A program made the translations under genes and the position numbers. Source: Owenia fusiformis (lineage: Eukaryota; Annelida; Polychaeta; Sabellida; Oweniidae). Taken from it: a stretch of 64,000 nt of DNA. Below, in pieces: positions 1 to 11,700 of the stretch. Position 1 is the first letter of the stretch, and every line of letters starts with the position of its first letter. Location: positions 13,025,181-13,089,180 of the forward strand of contig CAIIXF020000010.1 of assembly GCA_903813345.2 (NCBI GenBank). Direction: 5' to 3'. The notes beneath the pieces were generated by a model. The model saw only the letters and a list, made by a program, of their open reading frames with translations, searched no databases and was not told where the DNA came from.

Positions 1-40
1 AATAACATAAAATCCTGTAAAATAAACGTTTCACAGGCCC

Positions 41-150
41 TAGTACTACTCAGGGGGAATTAAAAATTCCCACAATATACAATACATCTTCCCTCGGTCC
101 CTTCGGTCCCTCAGGAAGATATATTGTATATCCCTCGGAATATTCCCTGT
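41..150. repeat. Short foldback (inverted-repeat) element
   Basis: The left arm, around 52-105, reads through GGGAATT, ACAATATACAATA and TCTTCCCTC. The right arm, around 110-150, carries the inverse (AGGAAGATATATTGTATAT, then GAATATTCCCTG). The arms are imperfect and lie almost back to back, so the unit would fold into a long hairpin. It resembles the foldback units at 24.1 kb in having GGGAATA ends and CCCTCGG motifs. It is probably a non-autonomous element; no target duplication was identified. Confidence 0.55.
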
Positions 151-204
151 ATCCAAAACCTCCCAGTGCATAACCCCTATATCTGCCCGTTGATGAAAAT
201 ATAA

Positions 205-312
205 GTTTTTACAAACCGGCTTTATGTACCTGTAACACGTCCAAGTATGGGATAAAAGTTGTTACAAACCTGCTTTATGTACCCGTAACACGTCCAAGTA
301 TGGGATAAAATC
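205..312. repeat. Tandem duplication, two units of about 53 bp
   Basis: Two consecutive near-identical units contain TTACAAACC, GCTTTATGTACC, GTAACACGTCCAAGTATGGG and ATAAAA. The first is at about 208-256 and the second at about 261-311. They differ by a few substitutions and no function is apparent. The rest of 1-671 shows no convincing exon. Confidence 0.8.
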
Positions 313-671
313 CATTTGTGGAAAAGGTAGCAAAATTAAAGTATATTGCACGGATACTGTATCTCAACAAAATCAATAAATTTCTAGTCTGTGTGCATGC
401 CCAAAGAGAAAGAAAGAAAAACAAGGATGGCAGAGAAGGTGGGAAAAGGGGAGATAGAAGACCAGGCAAAGTGAAAAAGCCACGTATGTTTATAATGATT
501 TTTCATTATTTCCACACGATATTAATATTGTACCATAATGATATACTATTCACCTTCATTCATAATGTTCCGAATATCATATCGTTGAATGCTTTATTCA
601 AAAAACGTGTACATTTTGAACTGCAGCTTAAGTTCCATACTCTGCCACAAAGTCTTTAGTTTTTGTTTCAG

Positions 672-3600
672 GTCCAGGGACGGGTACTCCATGTCCAGAT
701 GCCAACAACGCTGCCTACGGTGAGTGAACAATACAAGCATTTTTTTTTATATAATCCATATATAATTTTGCTTCATGATTCTAAAACCTCAGTTACTTGA
801 TTTTAAGCAAGCATGCCAGGAACAACACCAAGGGGAGTTTCCACGTGCCAATCTTGACAGTAGCTAAAATATTTGCTCATGAATTTAAAGTTTTGATCTT
901 GGTATCTATTTTATGATTTTTATAATCCTTATTTGCTAATTATTATGTTATGTTGTTAGTTTTTATCCGAATATTAAGTTCTCAATTGGACAGACAACAT
1001 GTAAAATTCAATATATTCGAAGATATTTATATTTTAACAAAATATGCATGCATAGATAAAAAAGATATCCAAATGTGTATAAATGTATGAGGTAGTCACA
1101 TAAATGAAAATGTATGAGGTAGTCACATGAATTGAAAATGTATGATTCACATAATTGATGGTTGACAAAGCAATAAGTCATCAATTATTCTGTTAAATAA
1201 GAATATAATACACTCCTTATATATTTTTCAGAGATTGAATGGAAGGGTAGAAAGGCATGTTGCAAAGATGGTATATGGAAATGGCCGACAGGGGGCCCTG
1301 TGTTAGTCGAACAACCAAACGGCCAAGATAAAGCTGAGCCAGTCGCCAAGAGGTGCAGAGGATCAGGCATATTTACAGTGACTGGGCCAAACAAGTGTGA
1401 TTGCGTCAGATCTGGTAATTAATTTAATGATGAAAAACATTTTGTCCCAAAATATCTGACGCGGCTGTATCAAACGCTGACGTCTTTGTCATGATTTAGT
1501 TTTGTAACCTTGGCGCGTAGTAAGGGGTTCACTTTTCAAAAGATTCCTAGAGGGGATGGGGTTCAGATTTGACAATTTTGGAATAATCTTTGACCAGGGG
1601 AGAGGGTAAAACGTTATTTATTAGACTCTTGTAGTTACAGAACATATTATGCATGTGCCCTTGAGGCACATTTATTTTACTCATATTATTCCTAACTATT
1701 GAATGGCAAAAACAGTCTTGAGCAAAGCAAGGAAGAATATGGTCAACTACATTGTTAACCGCTCATCTTTAATGAATTCAAAACTGACATAAAGCACAAT
1801 AATTTACCTAAATTTCAACTTATATGTATTGAAGTGACATATTCTTATTTCAAAATTGTAGATATCTGTCCAGAAGAAGGAGACCTGAGATATGGTATGT
1901 ATTGAAGCTGGTTAAAGAAGCATACAGATAAAGGATATAAAAATACTAAATTGCGAAGTTGTTAAAATGTGGTGGTGTGGTGAGTGATGAATCATCGAGG
2001 GATGACGTTTGACCTAGGGTAAATCGGGAAGATAAGAATTTAGCCAAAGATAACTCATTTTGATTGTGACTCAAACATTCAAATTGTTAGAAATGTAAAC
2101 GTCGGGGTATATGTATGTATGCACCTTTCAGAGAACTGGTGCTGTGTCGACAATGTATGGAAGTATCCGAATGGCAACGGGGAGACGTACTTCAGCAGAT
2201 ACATCCAAGACGACGCCAAGGAAATAGAACTGAGGTGCAAAGGAGGAAGAAGATTCCAAATCATGGGGCCCCGTGATTGCGGATGCTTACCATATAGTAA
2301 ATAAATTCTTTTTTCAATAATGTAGAGCTAATTCTGTTCATTATAGGTAGTATCTAATCTAGCAAGTAGTTGTCAGATTACTCTTGACAAACCTAGCTTC
2401 AATTTTTGAATATGTTTGGCTAACATCATTCGTTGTCGTGTCTATTTTCAAATGTGTATTTAGTGGGGGAAAACTGAAAATTTTTACACTGGCTCCCATA
2501 TTTAATATTTGGGAATTTGTTTGGCACTTTGAAACAACTTCACCAATCGATGATGTATCTCTTGGGAGGTATTATATTTGATATTGTAAGAAAATTATTG
2601 GTAGGTCACCTGTACACGTTTCCTGCGATTTCGTCACTCCCTAAAGCTGTGATTCTCCTTTTAATAATTAATTTCCGTTTCAAGATTAATGACCTTCTTG
2701 ATTTCAGTATCTCAAGCAAATGTATATTTTCAAATCGATACTTGTACATTATTCAAAACATTTTCACCAAGGAAATATGCAGGTGTTTAGTCCACCCTGT
2801 ATATATGAACTAATAAGGGTGAAAATATAAAAAGTAGAAAATATGTAATAACAATTGTCTGTTTAAAAATATGGTAATTCAAATGGATATATAAGATAAT
2901 TTTTCGTTTGTAACTTTCAGCTTCACCTCGTCAAGGCCCAAACGTTGAACAAGCCGGGCTCAGTGTTCCTGATGGTACAGTAGCTACTTCATAGTACTAA
3001 GTTATAAAAACCAAGCAGTGTTCTCATTAAATTAACGTTTAACCAATACTGTATTGTAAAATGTACGTTTACCATGTAACTGTATTGTAATTGCTTTTTT
3101 TGCAATTGCTTTAACATGTTTTTTCTTTGAAATGAAATAAAAAACAAAAAACAAACTTAACTTGTGGCAGATACTGTACATACATGGAAAGCACAAGGCA
3201 AACTCAAAATACTAGTAACATGATATATATGTTTCTGTTCCACGATAAAATACATTTCATGCCAATACTACTTGATTGAAAAGCATTGTTTTAGTTATTA
3301 TATTCAACAAATGTTTACTTTATTTGTCACATTGGTTATTATGTCTATGGCCCACGTTCCACCTTATATTTTTCTTAGACGACGATCCCAGCTTCAACCC
3401 CTCTCCCAAAATGACCCACAGTAAGTTTTAATATTTCAGAGGTTATAAGTTTGGGACGTTGCAAGAAAAGTGGCGATTTCATCTTAATAAACAGGAATTA
3501 TAACGGTGATAACGGCGTTACCACAACGGATAGAAACATACCAGCTATGTGTACTCCCTCTCAGTCGGGACGTCCTACCTGGAATGTGCTATGCTGGCCT

Positions 3601-6258
3601 GATATGGAGGACCATCAATTCGCACAGGTACATACAGTATATCAAAGATAAGATCTGTATTTGTAAATGAAAAGAACAACAATTCAAGTGAAGTGATTTA
3701 CAATCAAAAAGGGTACATTGAGGGTTACAAAAGGGTAAATCTGGAGTTTTTAATGAAATATCGGGATGTCTCGCTCATAAATCGGGAGTGAAATAAAACA
3801 TAAAGAAATTTTACGAAAAATCTGGATTTTTTTCTCATAAATCTGGGATTTGAGTAAAAATCGTGATAAGCACTAAAAAAATCGGCATTTCTCCTGATAT
3901 TCTCTTTGGATAACTGGAACCCCTGACGCAGGATTTTAGCCAAGTGTCATTGATAAACTTTTTATTTCCTAAGGCTGTGTGCGAGGGATTACGTGGTTGT
4001 AAACAAGGTGGGAGTGCAACACAGCGAGACTGTAAAAACGTCAAGGTTGTCCCCATCGCAGAGTTCCACACGAAGGACAGAGTTGATCAGCGAGTCCGAC
4101 TCAAGTTTACATGCTCCGGACCAGCATCGTAAGTAAAAAGGTTGCGAGAAATAAAGTCATGGCATATGCTAATTTGAGTTTTATCTTACGTTAAATCCCA
4201 CTTGGGTAGCAACACAATAGAATTACCCAAATGCGAGTAGGTAGTTACCAGTTTCACCACCAGGTGGCTGATTCGGGTCAATTAACATGGCAGGTATATA
4301 AGAAAGTTCCCTTAAACTTGAATATTATCAATTTAAGGGGCTCAACTTTCATATAACCCTTATGTGCCTGATACTTATACTAATGAAAATATGTCCAGTA
4401 AAGCAAAATATTATCTGTCTACTAAAAGAAGATATTTTATTTTTTGTGATTTTATAGCATGGGGTCTATGGGGAATCTCCCCGAGCTAGAAGTCACATTT
4501 TCAAAGAAAATTAATTTTTCAAAGTTGATAAACACTTTTTAAAACCACATTTCTAGATGTAATTTTACATGTAGATTTCAAATATGATATTACTTTGACT
4601 GAATTTTGAATTTTTAATGACGTAAATCAAGGTTATTTCTACTCGCATTTGGGTTATTTGCTGTGGTTTATTTTTAAGAATGTATGGTTTTATCAAAAGG
4701 AAAGTGCATTATTTTTCTATTGTTTTTAAAGAATGTACACTTGGCAAGCTATCAAAAACAAGTGAGACATAAATGACCATTGACAGTTTTTGATAGTTTT
4801 CATTCCCTAAAAACAATATACAAAAATACATGTACCCTTCTCTTGTTACTGTGCATTCTTTAGAATAAAACAATTTATCAATTTTTGTTGCTATCTACAT
4901 CATTGATCTTATCTTACTTACAAATATTCTGCTGTATTCAAATTCAATGTTCTGGACTGGACAGTCACCTGTAGTGCACTGAAGCTAGACTAATTATAGC
5001 CCACTCAGTCACTTACATCAACTCACACTCGTGAGTTCAATGCAACCAACTCTTTTTGTTGTTACAATTAATTGGCTATATAACAACAAATTTTAACCAA
5101 TAAGAGCCAGGGTCATTGTGAGCCTGGTTGAAGTTTGCAAAATTCCCAGTTTGAATAGTCAACACAAAAGAAATAAAATTTTCCAGATTAGATCATTGAC
5201 CATTTACCTGCAATATACCATTAACCTGTAATAAGAATGTGTGTGATTTAAGTAAGATAAAGCATTCGGTGTATTATTTCTTATAAAATCTCATTCTTAT
5301 GCTTTATCCAGTACTGAAAGCCATTCAAAGTGAAATTGAACTTACTGTGAAACATTATTTCAATTTTTGAAAGACACATGTAAGGTCCCAATTTGTACTG
5401 AAATGTCAACCAATCCTGTGCCACGGAATGGATCACTTGGATAGGGTTCGGATAGCCCTATTTCTTTCGCCCAATGCTGTACTTCACAAAATGTGCTTCA
5501 AATAACAAATGATTTTTTGTGCTGAATTCAAACTTGTTCAGCTATGTTGAAATTCCTTTTCGAAAGGAAGTCGTATGTCAAGAAGGCACCATTCTATAAA
5601 ATATTAACACAATCTGACGACCAGTATTCGGAATGAATCGTCGACTATTTTGGATTACCACATGACCTTCGTTGACTAAATCAGTGGATTAATAAGTACA
5701 ACCTACATCCAGTATGTTAATTTACTTCATAATCATCAGTTGAACCTAAAAAATAAGAAATGCAAAGACCATTGTTCACTAATAGATGGGAAACATATTC
5801 ATACTGTACATGAATGACATTTGCATATCTTGGATTGCTTCTAAATTGGCTTATAAAGTCTGTAGCCACCTATATTTTGATGCTTTTTCGCCAAGTTCAT
5901 TCTGAAAGAATTATGAAAAATTTACATGGCTGAAAGCCCTGAAATTATAAGAGGGCACAGGCTTATTGCACTTATTGCACTTATTGCACTAAATAATCTA
6001 ATGTATACAAATATCATTCATGTTCAGTATGAATATGTTTTTCCATACATCATTGTGCAATGGTCTTTGAATTCCTTATTTTTTAAGTTAACAGACTTTA
6101 TATCACCAGGTACTTCAGGTACTTTTTATTTGATCTTCCTATGATTTACAAAAGATGTGTTTTCCAGGTCAGTGGAAAATTGTCAACCTGAGTTAACTGC
6201 TGGCTGCAACAAGAAGATGTTCAGGATAGAGGGATGTTATCCTCCCGAGAAGCAATAG
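672..6258 (+). CDS. Unrecognised secreted-type protein with two six-cysteine modules (3' part of gene)
   Basis: Nine exons join without breaking frame: 672-719, 1232-1414, 1862-1894, 2132-2296, 2921-2974, 3379-3420, 3440-3627, 3974-4128 and 6168-6258 (TAG). They give about 319 residues; the start and any signal peptide lie upstream or were not found. Exons 2 and 4 each encode one copy of a module of about 60 residues with the shared pattern W-x(5)-CC-x-D-x-x-WK-x-P, then RC-x-G, F, GP and a final C-x-C. Short Pro/Asp-rich exons link the modules. The C-terminal 140 residues (last three exons) form a different cysteine-rich domain, including WNVLCWPDMED and CKQGGSATQRDC. The even cysteine count and lack of hydrophobic stretches suggest an extracellular protein (inference). 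I do not recognise the family. An AATAAA lies at 6385-6390, 127 bp after the stop. Confidence 0.72.
1232..1414 (+). CDS. Cysteine module, copy 1 (exon of the unrecognised secreted-type gene)
   Basis: This is a phase 1-1 exon of 183 bp. Visible features are EIEWKGRKACCKDGIWKWP near the start, then KRC-RG and VTGPNKCDC near the end. Because the exon is symmetrical in phase and encodes one whole module, it could be shuffled or duplicated as a unit. Copy 2 at 2132-2296 is its evident paralogue. Confidence 0.75.
2132..2296 (+). CDS. Cysteine module, copy 2 (exon of the unrecognised secreted-type gene)
   Basis: This is a phase 1-1 exon of 165 bp. It shows ENWCCVDNVWKYPNG at the start, LRCKGGRRF in the middle and MGPRDCGC at the end, which line up with WKGRKACCKDGIWKWP, KRCRGSGIF and TGPNKCDC of copy 1. 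All six cysteines are shared. The acceptor is CTTTCAG and the donor is GTAAAT. Confidence 0.75.
4287..4660 (+). repeat. Dispersed repeat, copy A
   Basis: This stretch of about 370 bp in the last intron of the secreted-type gene matches 26803-27160 in the same orientation. Shared blocks include ATTAACATGGCAGG, TTCCCTTAAACTTGAATAT, GGGGTCTATGGGGAATCTCC, AGAAGTCACATTTTCAAAG and GACGTAAATCAAG. Its end (TTTCTACTCGCAT) recurs inverted at about 55215-55320. It encodes nothing evident and is a non-coding interspersed element. The rest of the 4129-6167 intron shows no exon. Confidence 0.8.
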
Positions 6259-6384
6259 GCCATATGGTTCATATAGCCATATCAATGATTCTATGAAGAT
6301 TATTACAGTGATTTAGAATTTGGACATACTGCTTTGAATTAACACATTAACATAAAACATCGAACCAATTAGTCTAACAAATGA

Positions 6385-6390
6385 AATAAA
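6385..6390 (+). terminator. Polyadenylation signal AATAAA (secreted-type gene)
   Basis: This is a canonical AATAAA 127 bp downstream of the TAG at 6256-6258 and on the same strand. Confidence 0.5.
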
Positions 6391-6458
6391 GAAAATATAT
6401 GGAACATTGACACTTTTAGACACTTCTAGTATACAATTTTTGTAACATATCAATATAC

Positions 6459-6870
6459 AGGGTGACCTTAAAACATGCTCTCTCATCAAGTTATTTTTAT
6501 AAAAAAAGCTTTTGAAAAATACAGTTTATTTTATTTTGGCTTTACTTTCCAAAAGCACGTAATTTTTGGATTGCTTTCATGCACATTATACTCGAGGCAA
6601 AATGTAATGACACAAGCAAGGCAATATGGACAGTCACTCAGTTTGTTGATTTGGTGTCACAAATAATAAGTTTATTGAATGCTAAAACATCTGTAGCACG
6701 GTTGTTGAGATATAGTAAACGTTGCATTTTAATGTATATGTACTGAACATTCAGTCTAGACAGGTACAGACTGTAATTAATAATTGTATCATGTTTATGT
6801 GTATTACACAATGTATGTGAATTGAAGTCCTGGGTTTTATCAATCTGTTTCGCTTTTACTGGATCACCCT
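6459..6870. mobile_element. Possible Tc1/mariner-type MITE
   Basis: The left end reads TA-CAGGGTGACC and the right end reads GGATCACCCTG, so the ends form an imperfect inverted pair of about 11 bp enclosing roughly 410 bp. CAGGGTG termini are common in mariner-like elements. The left flank is TA; the right flank reads CA, so the duplication is not intact. No transposase remnant is visible inside. Confidence 0.45.
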
Positions 6871-7144
6871 GCATTTATTGTGAATTGCATGCACTTTAAG
6901 AAATACAATGGAAAATTGACAACTCTATCAAATAAGCATAAATTTGAATATTGGAAATAGAAAAATGAGACTCATGTTTTTTACTTGTGTTCCGCTCTGA
7001 TGAAAGAAATAGTGGGAACGTTTGTGACAGAGCATAGAGACTAGGATTCATGGAAGTCTAAATAATAATTTTTTTATTCATGAAGTTTTTCTTTTCCTTG
7101 TATAAAAAGTGATAACCCAAATAGCATGAAACCATAACATAAAG

Positions 7145-7475
7145 CATTAGTCTAGGCCACAATAGCACATGTACACTTTATCCTATACCACAAAAATATT
7201 AGCTCATGCCACAATAATAGATGTATATATATCCTAGACCACAAAAGTATTATCCCATGCCACAAAAGTAAATGTACACTATTATCCTATACCACAAACG
7301 TATTAGCTCATGCCACAATAGAAGTTGTACAGTGTTATCCTATACCACATGAGTATAAGGTCATGCCACAATGGAAGCTGTACACTATTATCCTTTACCA
7401 AAAAAATATTAGCTCATGCCACGATGGAAGATGTACAGTATTATCCCATACCACAAAAGTATGTGCCCATGTGAT
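7145..7475. repeat. Degenerate tandem repeat, about six units of 50-60 bp
   Basis: The repeating block carries GCCACAAT, then GATGTACA, TTATCCTATACCACAAAA and GTATTAGCTCAT. Units begin near 7152, 7208, 7259, 7310, 7369 and 7418 with scattered substitutions. It lies downstream of the last supported exon of the SEA/EGF gene. The remainder of 6259-7986 shows no convincing exon, so the 3' end of that gene is unresolved. Confidence 0.8.
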
Positions 7476-7986
7476 ATTGAATAGGTCATTTCATTTTCTC
7501 ACTGAATATGTTTTTAAAATGTGATTCTTATTTCAAATTAGCCACCATACTACCTCATAATCAGCATGCTCATTCTGTTCTCAGCCTACTAACTCATATC
7601 CCAGTTTACACTTCATACAGTTTATGAAAAGCAGATTATTATGATATTGTGCACCATATATCAGGGTTTCACTCAAATATTCCCAAAATGTAAATTTTTA
7701 CCAGGAATGTATAATACTGTATAAAAATAAAAAATGAAATTTATTCTAGGGTGAGATCTACACGAATGTATATAGCAAAATCTAACATCTATTAAATTAT
7801 CTTGACGTTGCACATAAACATCTTGCTTCGTCATGTTCGTGGAGCTTCGGAGCTATCCTCAGAACGTAGTGATTGAGCATGGGAACCGACGATGGCACAT
7901 ACATGTAAACACATATCTTTCAGTTTCATCTACATCGTATAATTGTTAGTACATAAAAGATGAGCTATTTTCCAGTAACAGCTTAC

Positions 7987-8763
7987 CTATTGCAGCATCG
8001 TGCAGAACGATAGGTTCACTTAGAGGGAGTTCACCAAGGTCACCAATCTGATTAATGGTCGAGACCGCAGCCTTTACATCTTCTATTACTTTCCTGACGG
8101 GACCATGGTGGTCCAGATCAATTCCTGTGAGCAGGAAGACGACTCAAATAATTTTATCAAAACACTGACAGGGCGAATTGCGTGTATGGAGGGGGTAGAT
8201 TTAAATTGAAATAGACACAAGGTTGGCTGGAGTATATGTTTGTTGGAGTAGATGTGGCCACACGATGGGGAATATCTGTTATGTAGTGTATTTGTATAAT
8301 ATGTATTGTGTGTGAGGTACATGTACAATGTGATAACTTACATGTACCTGATATTTGAAGTGTTCCAAAAGCGATCACACTCCCTGGAGCCAAGGCTCTA
8401 ACCTGGATCCTGACCATTGGTACATTTGGCAGCTGGCCTATCGTCCTGGAAACCTTAAATACAAGAGGACATATTTATACATACATTGTCCAATCAAAAA
8501 TGCCATTGTTGATCGCTTTTTTTTTATCTTGGGTGTACATGGATATTGCATTTTTTATTTAGGTTTCTGAAGATCTCTCAACCTTGAAAAACTCTTAAGT
8601 TTGGTATCTTTAATTAGTGGGCCTACTATATCTAGTATTACCTGGTCGTTCAAGGAAAACACAAACGTCCTGTATTCTGGAGACGACCTTAGTCTGTAAC
8701 CAGGGAGATAAGGCCTGTTAATTGGAAACAACACAGGGAACCTAATTCTCCCTGGTGTTGAAA
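7987..8763 (-). CDS. SEA domain, three exons (of the mosaic extracellular gene)
   Basis: Exons 8763-8583, 8445-8348 and 8124-7987 join in phases 2 and 1. The read begins VSTPGRIRFPVLFPINRPY, continues through SSPEYRTFVFSLNDQVILD, and reaches VRIQVRALAPGSVIAFGTLQ. The G-S-V core followed by hydrophobic residues is the SEA autoproteolysis site. The helix VRKVIEDVKAAVSTINQ then completes the fold. The last donor (GTAAGC) shows that the gene continues downstream, below 7987. Confidence 0.8.
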
Positions 8764-11700
8764 CTAAAACAGAAATTGTAAAGGAGGGGAGAAAGTATCG
8801 CAACAGATTTCGAACAGTCATATGTAGGGTTTTGGCTATTTTCCGAGGATTTAAACAGGTGCATATGTTAGGACAATGCATTAAGTCCAGGAAAAGTACT
8901 CATAGAGATGGTAAAATATTTTCGACATTGGGACAGGGAAGATGCACACAACCAACTCACATGTTTTTCTGAAACTTTGTTCTGATTTTCAACCCCTTCC
9001 ACCCCTGCTTTTTCAATTTTTGTTGCATCAATATCTTGCGTTTTTGACACACAGTTAATCCCTTAAAAGGAATAAGTAATTCCTTTTCGATTAAGTGGAA
9101 AACAATATTCCCCATGTTATTTTCCTATAAGGAAAACTCATGCAATCCATTGCTTTTAGCTCAATTTTGGTCACCCATAATTAAAATCTTTAAAATCCCC
9201 AAATGAATTACTTATTTCTTTAAAAGGGTTAACTGTGTGAAATCAAAATATATTGATGCAACAAGAATTGAAAAAGCAGGGATGGAAGGGATTAAAAATC
9301 AAAACAACATTTCAGAAAAACCATGTGGGTCGGTTGTTTGCATCTTCTCTGTCTCAAAGATAATTTATCTTTATCATCTCTATGAGTGCTTTTCCTCGAG
9401 GTTATATATTGGCCTAACATATGCACCTGTTTAAATCCTCAGAAAATAACCAAAATCCAACTATGACTGTCCGAAATCTGTTGCAATATATTCCCTCCTA
9501 ATTTGGATGCACAAACCATGTATTTCATGAAAAATGTTTGATTATCCACTTACAAGTAAGAAATGAATAAATAATATACAAAATGAAAATACACGATTGA
9601 GCTTACAGGTACATAACTACTGAAAATAATTTGTTTGATTAGGAAATACTATTAGTACAAACCATTGAACTGACATAAGTTGCCATAGGTACCAGGGTTA
9701 CATCTACAGCGAAAGAATCCGAAAAATGTCTCAATACACTCTGCATCGTTGAAGCAAGGCATTGTAGAACACGGACCCAAAACTATAGCAAAGAGGACAA
9801 AATCCTACATTCATTGTCATCATTAATCTGAATTCAATAAATGTAACTAAGAACTTGAAGTATAGAGAAATCAAATAATATTTCGAAGAGACATCTATTA
9901 TTTGTACTGTACTGTATTAGAAAAATTAAAAGTTCTCATCTTCTGAATTGTCAAAATCTGAACTAACAGCATAGATATATTTTACCAAATGAAGGAAACA
10001 AAATAGATATTTACCCTCAGTCTGGCATCGTGACCCAGTGAATCCTTGGGTACATGCGCAATAGGCTGACCCACTCCTGGATACACGACACTCCCCACCA
10101 TTCTCACAGGGGTTTGGATCACATAATGCACTCACTGTAACATATTATCCTGTTACCCTCTAACGTTACTACCATGATGTCACAACTACATTATAAGTTC
10201 TATCATATATTATGTATGTCTATGATTTACGTACAACTTAAATACAAAGCTTTTAGAATGCGCAGTGATCATGAATGAGAAAATGAGGTAATAACAATTA
10301 GATCGAAGCTAAAGTAAATGCACATGATAACATCACATTTCTTATGGTGCCTTCTGACTCCAATGTTAATCATACAATTAAGTGTCCCAAAGAACAGAGT
10401 CAACTATTCCCACCATTAGTTTGGCAGAAGACTCCTGTGAATCCGCTGGGACAAAGACAACAGACTTCCAGACGGCATCCACTCCAGTGCTGTAGACAGA
10501 GCCCATCATTCATACAAGGATCACTGGCACAACCTTCACCACCTTTGTCACAAAACACAAAACATTGGTCTGAATAAATGAAGCAATTTTTTAGTAACCA
10601 TGTTTTGTTTGTACAGTAAAACCTTTATATAGTGAACATTTTTGCCGAGAAAAGGCGTTCGATGTTGGTACGTTTTTACTACAGAAATGGTAATATATAC
10701 AGAAGTCAGTAGAGTTTATGCGGATGAAGGGTGTTCATTAGGTACAGGTTTTATATGACTAGTTTAACTGTTCAGCAGTTGTTCATTGGCAAAGATTGGC
10801 TTTATCTTTTAGCATAGGAGCAATGATGTGAAGTGTTCGGCTTTAGAACTTATTATATTCCGTTAAATTATACTTTTAAAACGTATGTTTGAGCGGGATC
10901 ATTCATAGTCCTGTATAAAATTCATATTCAATATCTCCCTCTAAATAACTTGATACTAACCTTCGGGTTCTATTTCACAGTTATAACCTCTATAGCACCT
11001 CCGACACAGGCAGAAATAAAAAGGTGGCCAGAATCTCCTAACGCACAAACCATTTCCACGGCAGGTCTCAGGATCTGAACATGGATCTAGCACTGCGTGA
11101 AATATGGGATTCCAACTCTTGACACGTCTAGAAACTGGTCTTTACACGCCGGGTTTCTAGACGTGCCAATTATTTACACCTCTTGACACGCGATGAATTC
11201 AACTCTTTACACCTCTTTGCACTTCTTGGCACACGCAGTGCAAAGACGTGTAAAGACCATGTCAAAAAGTCTTTACACGCCCTGTGACAATTAATGGAAT
11301 CTCTTGACACGCTCTTGGCACACTGAACAACATAATTATGTGTAAACAACTAACCTAATTACCAATAGCAATACATACAGTATTTTAACGATTGCAAGTA
11401 TTTTCTCTGATACTTTTAATTGATATATTTTTTAATCATTCTTTCGCAGACTGTTTGGAACAAGTACATGTAGCAAATATTAAACAGACTATTTTGTATG
11501 TACGCTGACACATTGACTTATTTAAACATTTTGGCAATTTCATGCCGCCTTTTGAAAATATAAATCAGTTACAGGCAATGCTAATCGACGCATTGATCCT
11601 AAGTGAAGGAAATACATATCATAAGAAAAAGAAAGGCGTTTCAAGGATAAAACGTGCAATAAACTTTGAAAACACTGATACATCAGGCCTATTTATATAT

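Noticed and set aside
318-659. 113-codon plus-strand open frame
   Set aside because: Composition is AT-driven with a Lys/Arg/Gly low-complexity middle; no family is recognised and it ends just before a real acceptor at 672.
7795-7880. Possible last exon of the SEA gene (minus strand, GATAG|CTCCGAAGC, about 19 codons to TAA)
   Set aside because: Phase fits, but the acceptor is poor and no transmembrane segment would be present. It was not strong enough to annotate.
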